Shown: positions 1 through 9,965 of the stretch, piece by piece | Position numbering within the stretch: the stretch's first letter is position 1 | Layout of the letters: the number at the start of each line of letters is the position of its first letter | NCBI GenBank assembly: GCA_963575745.1 | Contig: CAUYUJ010000891.1 | Location: 557,639 to 621,638, forward strand | Direction: 5' to 3' | Source of the DNA: Prorocentrum cordatum | Lineage: Eukaryota > Sar > Dinophyceae > Prorocentrales > Prorocentraceae | DNA length: 64,000 nucleotides | Program-made: the position numbers and the translations under genes | The notes under the pieces: model-generated | What the model saw: only the letters and a program-made list of their open reading frames with translations | What the model was told of the DNA's origin: nothing | Database searches by the model: none

Positions 1-248
1 CGCGGGGGGGGCACTCCGTCGAGGCCCTCGCCCGCCCCCCGGAGGGCGCGGGTTGTGGGCCGCGCCGCGGCAGACCACACCCTTCGGGGGGCGCAGAAGC
101 AGAGGAGAACGCGCGGCCGGGCGGCCCGCGCCCGCCACCGCAGTCGCAGCCAGCGGGAGGCGGCCCCGTGGCCGGCGCTCCTGCCGAGGAGGCCGGGGAG
201 AAGGAGCGGAGGGTCGAGCAGTGGCGGAGCGTCCGGGCTTGCCTAGAG
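1..248 (+). CDS. Coiled-coil protein, internal exon (5' end outside window)
   Basis: The third forward frame is open from the window edge and ends in an acidic/basic helix-like stretch (EEAGEKERRVEQW, then ACLE). The GAG codon at 246-248 is followed by a GC donor. Splicing there in phase 0 joins directly to GAG-GAG-GAC at 1844, continuing the Glu-rich helix. The first 60 residues are Pro/Gly-rich. The other two forward frames give Arg-rich sequence typical of shadow frames in GC-rich DNA. Confidence 0.6.
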
Positions 249-464
249 GCCCACCGAACATAGGTTCTGATACTATTTTTGGTGGTCTGCGCGACATGCT
301 CTTGGAGCATTTCTGGCTGAGACCCGCCTTGTTTCTACACATCGGGGTTAGGTTCTAAGAGCACTGCGTTTGTTCTTAGAACATCTTAGGGTTCTGGGAA
401 CATGTCGTGGTAGGCCTACAGGTTTGCTGGGACGGTCGGTCCCTGCTCAAGAGGGCGCCAGGTG

Positions 465-640
465 CCGTCGAAGAGAAAACAATCCATGAACATGCACTTT
501 CGGCGCTCCGCGTTGACTTCTTGGATCCGCGCCGGGGGGGCCCGTGGCGGCGCCTCCGGCGCCTCACATGGCGCGCTCCGCGCGCCAGGGGGCCCAATGC
601 CAATGCAAGCCATCCGCGCGGACCGTCAAACGATTCTGTT
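465..640. repeat. Family V hairpin element
   Basis: This is a GC-rich inverted-repeat element with a core like GGCGCGCTCCGCGCGCCAGG and outer arms containing GGATCCGCGC and CGCGCGGACC. The same architecture recurs near 30.2, 43.5, 44.0, 54.35, 59.5, 60.5, 61.5 and 61.9 kb. Confidence 0.6.
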
Positions 641-671
641 TACGCCGTTTTCTCTTTTTCTATATTGTACG

Positions 672-845
672 CCTGGATAGTAAGGATGCGCAATTTTCCA
701 GGGCTACTCTTGCATCCTTCCCCTTGGGTCCATCCTTGGCCGCTTTCGCTGGCCGCGCCCCATCTCGCACAGGGTCGACATGGCTTTCCAAGGCCCTTGC
801 ATCCTTGACGTGCGTCCTTTGTTATACGGGTTGCCTGCATACACC
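672..845. repeat. Family Z TIR element, copy 1
   Basis: The left end holds GATAGTAAGGATGCGCA and the right end holds GCGTCCTTTGTTATACGGGTTG, forming degenerate inverted ends. A better preserved copy lies at 17488-17665 with the same internal text (CCAGGG..ATCCTTGCCTC, CTTTCCAAGGC). Confidence 0.6.
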
Positions 846-1261
846 TGCACAGAGCCTGAGATCCTGGCGCAGCAATCTGTTCGAGTCGGGCGTGTTCGCC
901 CAAATTTCCCCTCGCAGGTCGATGCGGCTCGAAAGGTGCAGCAGAACGACGTGGTCTGGGATTCTGGTCGTGATGCGTTGCGGTGTTGGGAATGAGTCGC
1001 GTCGTCGGACGTCGAGGGATCATGGGATCAGTCCTGGCCAGGCCAATCTTGGGACCAGGATCGGTGTATGAAGTCGGACTGGATTTGACAGGACACGGAG
1101 AGGACACAAGACGCTTCTGAGGGCCACGTTGCCATAGGAATGTCGGAGGCATGGGTCGCGAGACGCAGGACACAAGGGAAACCTTGCTTTGGCATGGTTG
1201 ACGTACTTATCAGGCCCAGGGCCGACTGTATGCCTTCCTGCCCAAGCCAAGGTAGCTCTCA

Positions 1262-1408
1262 CAGACAAACACACACACACACACACGCACGCACGCACGC
1301 ACGCACGCACGTACACATACACATGCACATACACATACACATGCACATGCACATGCACATGCACATGCACATACACATACACATACACAGACACACCTAC
1401 ACAAGCAC

Positions 1409-1451
<43 letters not shown>

Positions 1452-1484
1452 TATACATATACATACGCATACACACACATAAAC

Positions 1485-1527
<43 letters not shown>

Positions 1528-1842
1528 TATACATATACATATACATATACAATCACACACATACACATACACATACATATACATATACACATACACATGC
1601 ACATACAATAACCAAACACAAACAAAAACACCACAAACACAACACACACACACATACACACACGCCCAAGCCCAAGCCCACGTCCACGCACACGCCCACG
1701 TCCACGCCCACGCCCACACGCATACGCACACGCCCATGCCCTCGCGCACACGCAGACGCACACGCACACGCAGACCCACACGCACACGCACACGCACATA
1801 CACAAACACACACACACACACACACGCACGCAAACACATGCA
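1262..1842. repeat. CA-rich compound microsatellite
   Basis: About 580 bases are dominated by ACACAC, ACACAT and CACGCA repeats, with ATACAT and CCCACG variants near the end. The tract is open in several frames on both strands as Thr-His or Val-Cys repeats, which are not genes. It ends at the acceptor of the exon at 1844. Confidence 0.95.
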
Positions 1843-1843
1843 G

Positions 1844-1954
1844 GAGGAGGACGAGCCGGGTTTGCGGGCCGAGCTGGCACGCCTGGCGCGGAGCGCGGGC
1901 GCCGCCCGCGGGCGCTTGGCGCTGCTGCGGGAGAGGAGGGGCCAGCTAGACGAG
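1844..1954 (+). CDS. Coiled-coil protein, exon 2 of the visible part
   Basis: This exon has 37 codons after the acceptor ATGCAG. They read as an amphipathic helix beginning EEDEPGLRAELARLAR and ending LRERRGQLDE. Phase is 0 at both ends. The next exon restarts with ELASARES, so the helix continues unbroken. The donor is GA (GACGAG|GATC). Confidence 0.7.
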
Positions 1955-2320
1955 GATCGACCGAAAATCAAACGACACCACCCCGCGTACGGTAGGTTCG
2001 CGTCGTGTCGACCAGCGGCGACCCCAGCGCGGACGTTCAAGGTTGAACGCCGCCGGCGACCCAGAATCGATCGATGTTGAACGATCAGACGTTGCGGCAG
2101 CGGCCGATCGTTCAAGGTTGAACGATCCCTGCGGTGTCAAAAACCAACGCTGGGGTCGGCACTACACGAACCTGCCGTACGACCCTCCATGTTGCGCCAC
2201 GGCCCATCGCGGGCCACAGCGTATACCACGCCAAAGCCCACGCCGGATCTCCGGGCATGCGCCACGCGAGGCCCCGTGGCGCCGCAGGTGGGGTGGTGTC
2301 GTTTGTTTTCTGGTCCAGAG
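1955..2320. mobile_element. Introner: intron bounded by terminal inverted repeats
   Basis: The 366-base intron starts GATCGACCGAAAATCAAACG and ends with the reverse complement of a near-identical sequence, sharing AAACGACACCACCCC on both ends. The exon base string GAGG occurs at both junctions (GAC-GAGG and CCA-GAGG), like a target-site duplication. Cutting GAG|GATC..CCAGAG|GAG keeps the reading frame. A second inverted repeat pair built on CGATCGTTCAACGTTGAACG-like sequence lies inside (about 2035-2125). Insertion appears to have created the intron, with one copy of the duplicated site supplying the AG acceptor. Confidence 0.85.
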
Positions 2321-4759
2321 GAGCTCGCATCTGCGCGCGAGTCCTTCGCAGAGCACTCCGCGGCCGCGGCCGCCGCGCGCGGCAGCACGGCCGCGCTGGC
2401 CCAGGAGCTCAGCCGCGCTCCCGGCGGCGGCGGCGGCGCAGGTCTGCGGGCCCGGCTCTGCGAGCTCGGGCGCGTCGACGAGCAGCTGCTGGAGCTGCTG
2501 AGGCGCAGCGCGGCAGAGGAGCGCCAGTGGGCGGAGGAGGGCCGTGCGCTGACCGCCGAGTGCGCCGAGGCTGCCGCCTCCAACGCGGCGGCCGCCGAGG
2601 CGTCGGCCGAGGCCGCCGCGCTGGCAGGCCGGGCTCATCGGCAGGCGGCCGAGCTGGACGAGCTCCGCGCCGAGCGCGGCGCCCTGCTCGAGCGGCACGT
2701 CAGCATGGCTGCGGCGGATGCTGAGAGCGCTGGCCTCGAGGCCGCCTCTGAGAGGCTCGCGGCGCTGATCGGGGGGGGGCGCGAGGCTGGCCTGCGCCTG
2801 CAGGAGGAGGCGGACGCCGAGCGCGAGGCCCGCGCGCGGCTAGCGCAGCGGCGGCGGCGGGAGGGCCCCGTGCCGCGGGAACCCCGCAAGGACGGGCGGC
2901 GGTGGGAGGAGCGCTTGCGGGTGCTGGAGGAGGCGGAGGGCCGCCTGGCCGCCGCGGTGGCCCACGAGGTCGTGGCGGAGGCCGAGGCGGGCGGCGGCAA
3001 CGGCGCGCCCGCGGCCCCCCCAGGCGGCCACCGGCGGCGGGAGGCCGACTTCTGCTCCGCAGAAGCGGCGCGCCTGCTCGGCTCGGCGGCATCTCGCCTG
3101 GGCGGCCCAGGCTCCGCGTGCGCCGGCAGTGGCCTGGCCTTGCTGGCGGCCGCCACGCTGACCTCGGCGAGGCTGCTCCGCGAGGAGCTGCAGTGCTTGC
3201 TCTGTGGCGAGGCTGAGGGCGGTTGCGGGCCCGGGGTGAGCGAGCCCAGCGTGTGCGAGCTCGCAAGGGCCCTGCGGCGCGCGGCCACAGCATCGCCGAT
3301 CTTGCCTGGCGGCGGCGCGGAGGAGCGCCCAGGCGGCGCGGAGGAGCGCGTGCCTGACGGCGGCGGCGGCATGCCGCTGTCTCGTGACGCTGCGCTCGTG
3401 CCGGCGCCTTTGGAGGCGAACATGGCGCCAGCGCTCGATGCGCTCTCCGAGGGGAGCATTGGGCCAGAGCCCCAAGAAGCCGCAGCACTGGGCGCCCCCA
3501 CTCAGTTGCCCAGCGCGCTCGCGGGCGAGGGCTCGCCCGACCCAAGTCGGGGCTGGGCGCCGCCACTCACTGCGGCACCTGAAAAGCCGCCGCCTTCTGG
3601 CGTGGCTCCAGCGCCGACGGGCGCACCTCATGCCGTCGGTGCGGGGCCAGCGCCCTTCGAGCCCGCAGCCTGTAGCGCCGCCGCCGAGTCGCCATGCTCG
3701 CTCGCGGGCAAGAATGCGCCTGCCCCTTGCAGTGGTGGGCACCTTGCGCCGCCGTCCGCCGCCGCGGCCGCGCCTGCGACTCCTTCGCCCGTGCAGGTTC
3801 CGAGCCGCATCGCGGCAGCCCCCGCATCCGCAGCCTTGCCCGCCCCGCCGCCCCCAGCCGCCCGCGCGCCCAATTTGTCCGAGCCCGCTGCGCTGGCAGA
3901 CTGCAGACCGCGGTCGCCCGCCAGCACCGCCAGTGCCGTCGCTGGCGCTGCCACGGAGCCGCGCTGGGCGCCAGCCGCCGCCGCGGAGGCGCTAGCCTGC
4001 GCAGCGAGGCTGAGCGGCGGAGCGCCCGCGCCCGACGGCCCTGCCAGCGCGGCGTCGGTCCGCAGCGCCGCGGCGCCTGCCCCGGCCCCACCGCCGGCCC
4101 CCGCGGGCGAGGTCACGGGGGAGGCCCGCGAGCGGCCCCCGCAGGCGAGGGCGTGGGCGGTCCCCCAGTGGGGACCCCCCCGCTTCACCGCGGCCTGCCA
4201 ACCCGATGGCGCGGCCCGCGCGCGGGCTGTGCCTGCCGCAACCGACGCCGAGCCTACCCCCGCCGTCGCCGCGGCCGAGCGGGCGGCGCAGTCGGCGACC
4301 GCCGCTGCTGCTGGCGCCGAGCTTTCTCCCGCCGCCGCCGCGGAGCGGGCCCCGCAGTCAGCGACCGCCGTCGCCACACCCTTCGCCCGCGGCGCGGCGT
4401 ACCCTCGGAGCCTCGAGGGCTCGCCGCCGAGGCCTGGCGGGCGCGTCCCCGAGCCCAGCGCTGGCGCCGCGCCCGCGCTCGGCGCCGGGCCGCCCCAGGC
4501 TCCGGAGCTGCTCTGGGCGGCGCCGCTGGACGCCGGGCCGCCGAGGCCGTGCCGGCACCAGCAGCAGGCGCAGCCCGTGCCAGCGCTGGCGCAGCAACCG
4601 CTGGCGTCGCCGAGCCCGCAGCCCCGCTCCCCCCGGCGCGCCAGCGCGCGCCTCGGGCCGGGCGCGCGCGCGGCCTCGCCGCCGCCGTCTCCGGGCGAGT
4701 GCCTGAGGCGCGCCCGGTGCCACCTCGCCGCTCTGCGGCAGGGGCTGGCGAGCCGCTGA
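2321..4759 (+). CDS. Coiled-coil / Pro-Ala-Ser-rich protein, terminal exon
   Basis: This exon has 812 codons and a TGA at 4757-4759. Residues 1-290 or so are helix-forming and rich in Glu, Ala, Leu and Arg (LRARLCELGRVDEQLLELL, LRLQEEADAEREARARLAQ), giving a coiled-coil prediction. A less charged segment follows (ALLAAATLTSARLLREELQC). About 480 residues of Ala/Pro/Ser-rich low-complexity sequence come next, ending with a short basic helix (CLRRARCHLAALRQGL). No membrane segment or known domain was recognised. An uninterrupted 2.4 kb frame whose residue character changes in a protein-like way supports real coding. Confidence 0.75.
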   Translation, partial: ELASARESFAEHSAAAAAARGSTAALAQELSRAPGGGGGAGLRARLCELGRVDEQLLELLRRSAAEERQWAEEGRALTAECAEAAASNAAAAEASAEAAALAGRAHRQAAELDELRAERGALLERHVSMAAADAESAGLEAASERLAALIGGGREAGLRLQEEADAEREARARLAQRRRREGPVPREPRKDGRRWEERLRVLEEAEGRLAAAVAHEVVAEAEAGGGNGAPAAPPGGHRRREADFCSAEAARLLGSAASRLGGPGSACAGSGLALLAAATLTSARLLREELQCLLCGEAEGGCGPGVSEPSVCELARALRRAATASPILPGGGAEERPGGAEERVPDGGGGMPLSRDAALVPAPLEANMAPALDALSEGSIGPEPQEAAALGAPTQLPSALAGEGSPDPSRGWAPPLTAAPEKPPPSGVAPAPTGAPHAVGAGPAPFEPAACSAAAESPCSLAGKNAPAPCSGGHLAPPSAAAAAPATPSPVQVPSRIAAAPASAALPAPPPPAARAPNLSEPAALADCRPRSPASTASAVAGAATEPRWAPAAAAEALACAARLSGGAPAPDGPASAASVRSAAAPAPAPPPAPAGEVTGEARERPPQARAWAVPQWGPPRFTAACQPDGAARARAVPAATDAEPTPAVAAAERAAQSATAAAAGAELSPAAAAERAPQSATAVATPFARGAAYPRSLEGSPPRPGGRVPEPSAGAAPALGAGPPQAPELLWAAPLDAGPPRPCRHQQQAQPVPALAQQPLASPSPQPRSPRRASARLGPGARAASPPPSPGECLRRARCHLAALRQGLASR

Positions 4760-5779
4760 GGCCGCGGCCTGGCGCCGGGGGTGCGCGCCCTGGGGGGGGG
4801 GCCTCCAGGCCTCCCAGAGGGGGTCGGAGGTGCAGACGTCGGAGGGTCGCGCCGCGCCGCATCGTGCATCGCCGACGCATCGCCGATGCGGATCGATCTA
4901 CGGAGCCTGGCGCTCTTCACCACAGCGGCGCCGATGCACCTCGCCGGCGTCGTCGCCGACGTCCTCGCCGCTGCCTCGGCGATGCAGCGGCGACAGCCAG
5001 GGCGCGGTGCTCCGACCACAGCTCCTCCGGCCCGGTTTTGAGGCCCCCGGCCAGGCACGTGCTCGCGAGGCCGCCTCGCGCTGTAGCCTCGGGCCGGGGG
5101 AAAGGGGGGGATTGGGAAAGGGGGGGGGTACGAAATCTGCTGCGTGCAGCTGGTTTCGGCCTCACCGAGGGGCCCATTCCTCGATACATAGCCGCCTCCG
5201 GCGCCGGGAGGCGCCGGGAAAATCAGCTACTCGAGCTGATTCTCAAACCCCCCATTTGCTATCCCCCCCTTTCGCCCGACCCGATAGCCTCAGGCTTGGC
5301 TGGCCCACCTGAGGGGCCGAGTGGGCCCTGGAAACGACAGGGCTGTTGCTTTTGCTGGTTCCGCTTCGCCGTGTTCCTGCTGGTTCCGTCGCCGTGTCGT
5401 TGGCGGTTGCGCCACCGTCTTTGTTTCCGGTTCCGGTTCTGATTCCAAGCCCAGAGCCTTTTTTGTGTCTGCCGTGTTTGGTCGCCGTTTTTGTTGACCG
5501 CTTCCATTTTGAAGGAACACGTTTTTGAAAACGGTGAGAAAAATTACCCTGCCGTTTCCGGGGCCCACCAAGATCGATGGGGGGTAGGTGGAGTGTGAAG
5601 GAGAGCCGCGTGCAAGAAGCCCGCTGGCTCCCGCCGCGTCGCAGGGCCTGGGAGCGGCAGGCGCGCACTCTGGGCATCCGTGCGCGCGTGCCCGGCCACC
5701 AAAAGCAAAAGTATGATGTTCCGGGCGATCCTTTCCAGTGAGGTTTATATAGTCTATTGCATCCAGATGTGTGTTTGCA
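4760..5779. other. Non-coding stretch after the coiled-coil gene
   Basis: This follows the TGA. It holds G-runs (5098-5130), a short palindrome (5200-5245, AATCAGCTACTCGAGCTGATT) and a copy of family BB (about 5330-5590, matching 9280-9510 by CGTTTTTGTTGaCCGCTTCC and CCCTGCCGTTTCCGGGG). No synthetase exon was recognised here, although the gene's missing first half would be expected between 4760 and 7268 if the genes were simply in tandem. No polyadenylation signal could be assigned. Confidence 0.6.
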
Positions 5780-6078
5780 GTGGGGGGCTTCTTGGGACCT
5801 CTTGGGGGCCTCTTGGGGGCCTCTTGAGGATCCCTTGGGGGTCTCTCGGAGCCTCTTGGGCGCCTCTTGGGGCCTCCTGGGGCAGAAGGCTCGGATCTTC
5901 GGTTCATGTTCCCCGTCTTGGGCCCCTTGGGCATTGGGGGGGCCGTCCTGGGGCTTTCTTGGGCCGTCATGGGAGCCTCTTGGGCAGTCTTGGGACGCTC
6001 TTGGGCAGTCTTGGGGCCCTTTGGGAGGCCTCTTGGGGCGTCTTGGGGTGGTCTTGGGGATCTCCTAGGCCGTCTTGG
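5780..6078. repeat. CTTGGG-type degenerate tandem repeat
   Basis: The unit CTCTTGGG(G)GCCT, with CAGTCTTGGGA variants, repeats with a 13-16 base period for about 300 bases. The Gly/Leu/Trp-rich frames across it come from the repeat. Confidence 0.85.
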
Positions 6079-7143
6079 AGCGTCGAAAAGCGGAAAATGC
6101 GAACACGCCAAAATCCCTCTGTCCTGGTGCGGCGAAGCCTACGTGCGCTCGTTCAGTACTGGCTTCGATCATCTCTTCTTATGGCTCGCTGGAGTCCTCG
6201 CCTGCGTCGCGACACTCACATCTGCTTCGACGGCTGGCTCGATGCACCGAAGACGACCGAGAATACCAGCCTGCACTGGGGGCTCCCTGTTGGGGTCTAC
6301 CACAGCGAGCACCACCACCACTGCTGCCACCACCGGATTCTGAGCCGTGAGGCATGAGAGCGATAATATATATATATATATATATATATTTCGCGCAGCT
6401 TGGTGAGGATGGGCAGGAGGGTGTGCCAGGCCCGGGTCTGCTGCTTTTCTGCGTGCCTTGCGCAGTCCCCGAGGCCCGACGTCGCGAACCAGGTGCAGCA
6501 TCGCAGGAACTCACGACAGGCGCCCCAGACCCAGTCGCCCTCCAGCCTTTCTCGGGGTCGACCCGTGCGGGCCCCAGGGCTCGCAACGGGGCGAGAACGC
6601 CTGGTGCGACAGCAATGCGAGACGCGGGGACCTCATGGGGCCGTTGAGCTCGCGAGTTGCCGTGGTGTTCGGCCTCCTCGGAGTTGCTTCCTCCTCCTCC
6701 TCCTCCTCCTCCTCCTCCTCCTCCTCCTCCTCCTCCTCCCCCTCCTCCTCTTGCTCCTCGACAATCCCCCTCCTCCTCCTCCTTCTCCTCCTCCTCCTCC
6801 GAGCTGCACCTGGCTGCACCTGGGCTCGCACGCCCTGGCGGTGCGTCTCTGCCAGAGAGCTGCCACGCTCGCTCGCGTGCCCCCACGCCTGGGCCGGTCG
6901 GGGGCCAGCCAGGGAGGAGCGCGGAGCAGGGGCGGAGCAGGACTGTTTCGGAGGAGGGCGGAATGGTTATTAGCAAGGGATGACAGGAGACTGGAGGGGG
7001 GGGAGAAAGGGTAAGAGGAGGAGAAGATGGACAAGGAGGGAGAAGAGGAGGAGAGGGATATGGATCATTAGAGTGAGATGAGGGAGGACGAGTAGGAGGA
7101 GGAGGAGGAGGAGGAGGAGGAGGAGGAGGAGGAGGAGGAGGAG

Positions 7144-7174
<31 letters not shown>

Positions 7175-7268
7175 AGGAGGCATCGCCGTCCTCATGATCG
7201 TTTTGTTCCTCAGTCTCCTGGAAGCAGGAGCGAGCAACATTTGGAATTGCCTCTGTGTGGGGGCGCAG
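6079..7268. other. Low-complexity stretch before the first recognised synthetase exon
   Basis: It contains an AT microsatellite (6366-6391), a TCC tract (6690-6800), a GGA tract (7093-7190) and GC-rich sequence without a convincing frame. It ends TGTGGGGGCGCAG at the exon start. Confidence 0.6.
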
Positions 7269-7336
7269 GCAGTGTCTACTTCAGCATCGACGACTTCGGC
7301 AAGAAGGGCTTCGACTACCGCAAGCTGGTGCCAGCG
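7269..7336 (+). CDS. CARS1: CysRS exon: SVYF..KLVP segment
   Basis: The acceptor GGCGCAG is followed by codons reading GSVYFSIDDF, then FDYRKLVPA. Eukaryotic CysRS has NGSVYFDT...YGKLVPEA just after the first catalytic half. The 3' end is uncertain. Ending after GCG at 7336 with a GC donor gives phase 0, which matches a start at 8770. Confidence 0.85.
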
Positions 7337-8769
7337 GCCAACACCAGGAACGCATGCGCTGTTTGCCCAGCCTCGAGAATCCGCACGCACACGCCTCCCA
7401 TTGAACGTGATCGCTGTTCGTGCGGGCACCGGCCGAAGCATCCGCCGATCTCGACCATCGTGGGGATGCGGTGGTCTTTGTCTTTGGGGAGACCGCCGAT
7501 TTCGGCAAGGTCTGGGGCCCCCGCAGGCGCCCAGTGCTGACAGCTTCTGGTGCTGCTTCTGCGACTACCGCCGAGGTCGAAGCTACATTCCCGCGCGACC
7601 GTGCTTTGCTGAGACTGCACGTGCGCGCAGGAATGTTCACGGGGAGGCCAGATTCCGAGGTGACCCCCGCGCTTCCTCCCTGCACTGCACCCGTCCTTCC
7701 TCTCTGCCGCCAATGTCCGAGGCCGAAGACAAGCATAGGGCCGAGCGGGTCCCACTGTGAACGGGGGAGCGTGGGAGGGAGGAGCAAGCGGATGACAGGA
7801 AGAAGGAGGGCGGGAGTGAGAAGAAGGAGGAGGAGGCCGAGGAAGGCGATGGAAGTGGAGAAGGAGGACGGCGAGGAAGGGAAACGGCTGGAGGAGGGGG
7901 GGGGGCTACCAGGAAGACGTGGGAGGGCCCAGGCTGGCGCGCCGGCTGGCTGGCGGCGGCTGCTGCGGGAGGGGCCCGGGGGGCGGCGGCGGGCGTGACG
8001 GCCTCGAGCACTGGGCCGTGCAGGCGGCGGGCTGCCAGTTCCTTTCGGGCCCCCGTGGCGCTCCCGGGCAAGCGCAGGCCGGAGGCCCCCAAGGCGGCGC
8101 ACGCCCTCGCGCTGGGAGAGTGGCCGCCTTTTTTGCGCGTCGCCTCCCCGGGGGGGGGAGCCGCCCCGCTCGAGGGGCGGTGTATTGGAGTGCGCGGGCT
8201 GCCGAGCACAGAGCCCCCGCGGCAAAGGTTCCCGCGGCGCTCGGAGGGAAAGGAAGGGGAGGCGCAGCCGCAGCACGCGGATGAGAAAGGATGGAGAGGT
8301 GGGCAAGGCGGATGAGGAGGGGGTCAAGGCTGAGGATGCCGTGGAAACGTTCGGGGGAGGAGGAGGAGTATTGGAATGCGGCCACGTGCGAGGATGAAAG
8401 TTGGAACGAGAGAGAGGAGGGAGGCGGAGGAGGGAGGAGGACGGCGCAGCAGGGTTCCCTGGGAGCGCGCCCGCCCGCCCCGCCAGCCAGTGGGCGGAGG
8501 AGAGGGGGGAGGAGGGAGGATGCTCAGAGGAGGAAAAGGTACCCATACCTCTACACTTCGCCCGTCCTCCCCTTTTTGGGCATCCTGGGAGGCCCTCGTC
8601 GCCACCGCTGGATTCGCCTCCAAATCCTGGTCAGAACGCGCCCCGGGAGAGGTCCGGGGAGCAGCGGTATCGGTACCTCTTGGTTTCCCCGGATGCGGAG
8701 CATGGATGGTGGAGGGCAGGGACAAACGACACGCGGCACACGCGGCTCCGGCGCCCCAGCGCGGCAGAG
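7337..8769 (+). other. CysRS intron
   Basis: 1.4 kb. It holds purine-rich, GGA-biased sequence (about 7760-7900 and 8270-8530) and a family F TIR element (8525-8695) that ends about 75 bases before the next exon. The GC-rich middle (7900-8270) is open in several frames but shows no recognisable protein. Confidence 0.55.
8525..8695. repeat. Family F TIR element (GGTACC ends)
   Basis: The left end is GAGGAAAAGGTACCCATACC and the right end GGTATCGGTACCTCTTGG. They are inverted around GGTACC/GGTATC. The internal text CTCGTCGCCACCGCTGGATT recurs in the copies at 19.1, 30.9, 32.6, 52.8 and 61.2 kb. Confidence 0.8.
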
Positions 8770-8844
8770 ATGGAGGAGGGCGAGGGCGCGCTCGCCGCGG
8801 AGAGCTCCGAGAAGCGCAACCCCAACGACTTCGCCCTGTGGAAG
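8770..8844 (+). CDS. CARS1: CysRS exon: KRNPNDFALWK
   Basis: This exon encodes MEEGEGALAAESSEKRNP, then NDFALWK. Human-type CysRS has SEKRSPNDFALWK at this place. The exon ends after AAG at a GC donor. The exact start is 8768-8770 (acceptor GGCAG or CAGAG); 8770 keeps phase 0 with the preceding exon. AGGCC is repeated at this donor and at the next acceptor. Confidence 0.92.
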
Positions 8845-9279
8845 GCCCTGCGCGAACGACGACGGCGACGAAGACGACCGCAACGGTTCGCCATGGAGGA
8901 AGCGGGTCCTGGGGGACACGCGTCCTGATGTTTGTCGCACGTTGTTGATTCTTGGGATCCTCCATGGTCCCGGGGAGCGTCAGAAAATCGCTCAGGATGA
9001 GGATCTCGTCCTGGGGCAAGGTCCTGTGGTCCAGGATTCCCTCAGGACCCGTTGCCCCCATGCTGAATGGTAAGGTTTCGGATTGCGCGCAGACAGCTGG
9101 GTAGCACCAGCTGGCCTCAACAGGCCCCCCGAGCCTCCGAGCGGTCTGGAGCGGTCTCGGCACCAATGCGGCGCTTCCGGCGGCGTCCATGGAGCGCTCC
9201 GCGCCCCAGGGTGTGTGGGGGGGGTGACACAGCCCAGGGCCACGCGGGGGGCCTGTTGAGGCCAGCTGGGACCTTTGTG

Positions 9280-9510
9280 GGCCCTGTTTCCAGTTCTGTT
9301 TTGCCGTTTTTGTTGCAGGTGCCGACGCCGTTTTTTAGCCACCGGTTCCGTCGCCGTTGTTGTACCGGTTCAATATTGGAGCCGTTTTTTTGCAGTTTAT
9401 TGTCGCCGTTGTTTTCCCGCTTCCATTTTCAAGAGACACTGTTTCGGGCACGGTTAAATAACGGCCCTGCCGTCTCTGGGGTGCACCACGGCTGGGACTA
9501 CCGGGGGGGA
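9280..9510. repeat. Family BB dispersed repeat, copy 2
   Basis: It shares GTTTTTGTTG, CCGGTTCCGTCGCCG, CGCTTCCATTTT and CCCTGCCGTCTCTGGGG with 5330-5590 in the same order and strand. Confidence 0.65.
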
Positions 9511-9529
9511 TTGATTTCAGCGCCGCAAA

Positions 9530-9965
9530 TCATCGTGACAGTTGCGTCGGGACAACGAGAGTCGTGCCAGAACGCAGATGCTGGGACTTCAGCATATCGA
9601 ACCAATGTCACAGTTGCGTCCTGACAAGACCGTGCCTGAACAGCACGCCTGGGACTTCACTCCTGCGAATATTTCAAGCTGCTTCAACTTTTTGCAAGTC
9701 GAACGCGATGTCTGAAAAGGATCCACCCGCCATTCTTAAAAGTTGCGAAAACTGTTAAAACGAATGCGCGCGGCGATACAGCGAGAGCCACATTTCGAAA
9801 AGGGCCTGTCCTCCATCCTTAAGTATGTTGCAAACGTAGGCGAATGTGCGTGGCGCTGGAGCGAGAGCCACAGTTTGAAAACGACCCGTCCTTCATCCTT
9901 GAAGCTGGTGCAAATTTCTACGTCGAATGCGCGCAGCGCTAAGGGCGAGTCGCAATTTGAAAACC
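9530..9965. repeat. Family H degenerate tandem repeat
   Basis: Units of roughly 75-85 bases carry GTCGAATGCGCGCAGCG, GCGAGAGCCACATTT and CCATCCTTAAGT..TTGCAA. A related array lies at 42370-42800. Confidence 0.7.

Larger units (their letters stand above)
249..1843 (+). other. Intron (GC..AG) of coiled-coil gene
   Basis: This 1.6 kb intron begins GCCC after GAG and ends TGCAG. It carries a hairpin element (family V, about 465-640), a TIR element (family Z, about 672-845), a family AA-like stretch (about 860-1000) and a long CA-rich microsatellite (1262-1840) up to the acceptor. No coding exon was recognised inside. The long frames over the CA tract are repeat artefacts. Confidence 0.55.
1..4759 (+). 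other. Coiled-coil / Pro-Ala-rich protein gene, 3' part (gene span)
   Basis: I do not recognise this protein. Three exons (1-248, 1844-1954, 2321-4759) join in one frame and end at a TGA. The N-terminal visible part is charged and heptad-like, rich in Glu, Arg, Leu and Ala (stretches such as LRAELARL and EERQWAEEGRAL), which predicts a long coiled coil of roughly 300 residues. The remaining 500 or so residues are low-complexity Ala/Pro/Ser with scattered Ser-Pro pairs and no fold I can name. The 5' end lies outside the window. Donors are GC (249) and GA (1955). The frame stays open for more than 2.4 kb of GC-rich sequence in the last exon. A cytoskeletal or scaffold role would only be a guess. 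Confidence 0.75.

Noticed and set aside
1020-1949. Long frames on both strands over the CA-rich tract
   Set aside because: Pure dinucleotide and tetranucleotide repeat translated as Thr-His or Cys-Val. Only the last part, from 1844, is a real exon.
6179-7441. A 420-codon reverse-strand frame
   Set aside because: Covers GGA/TCC tracts and overlaps a well-supported CysRS exon on the + strand.
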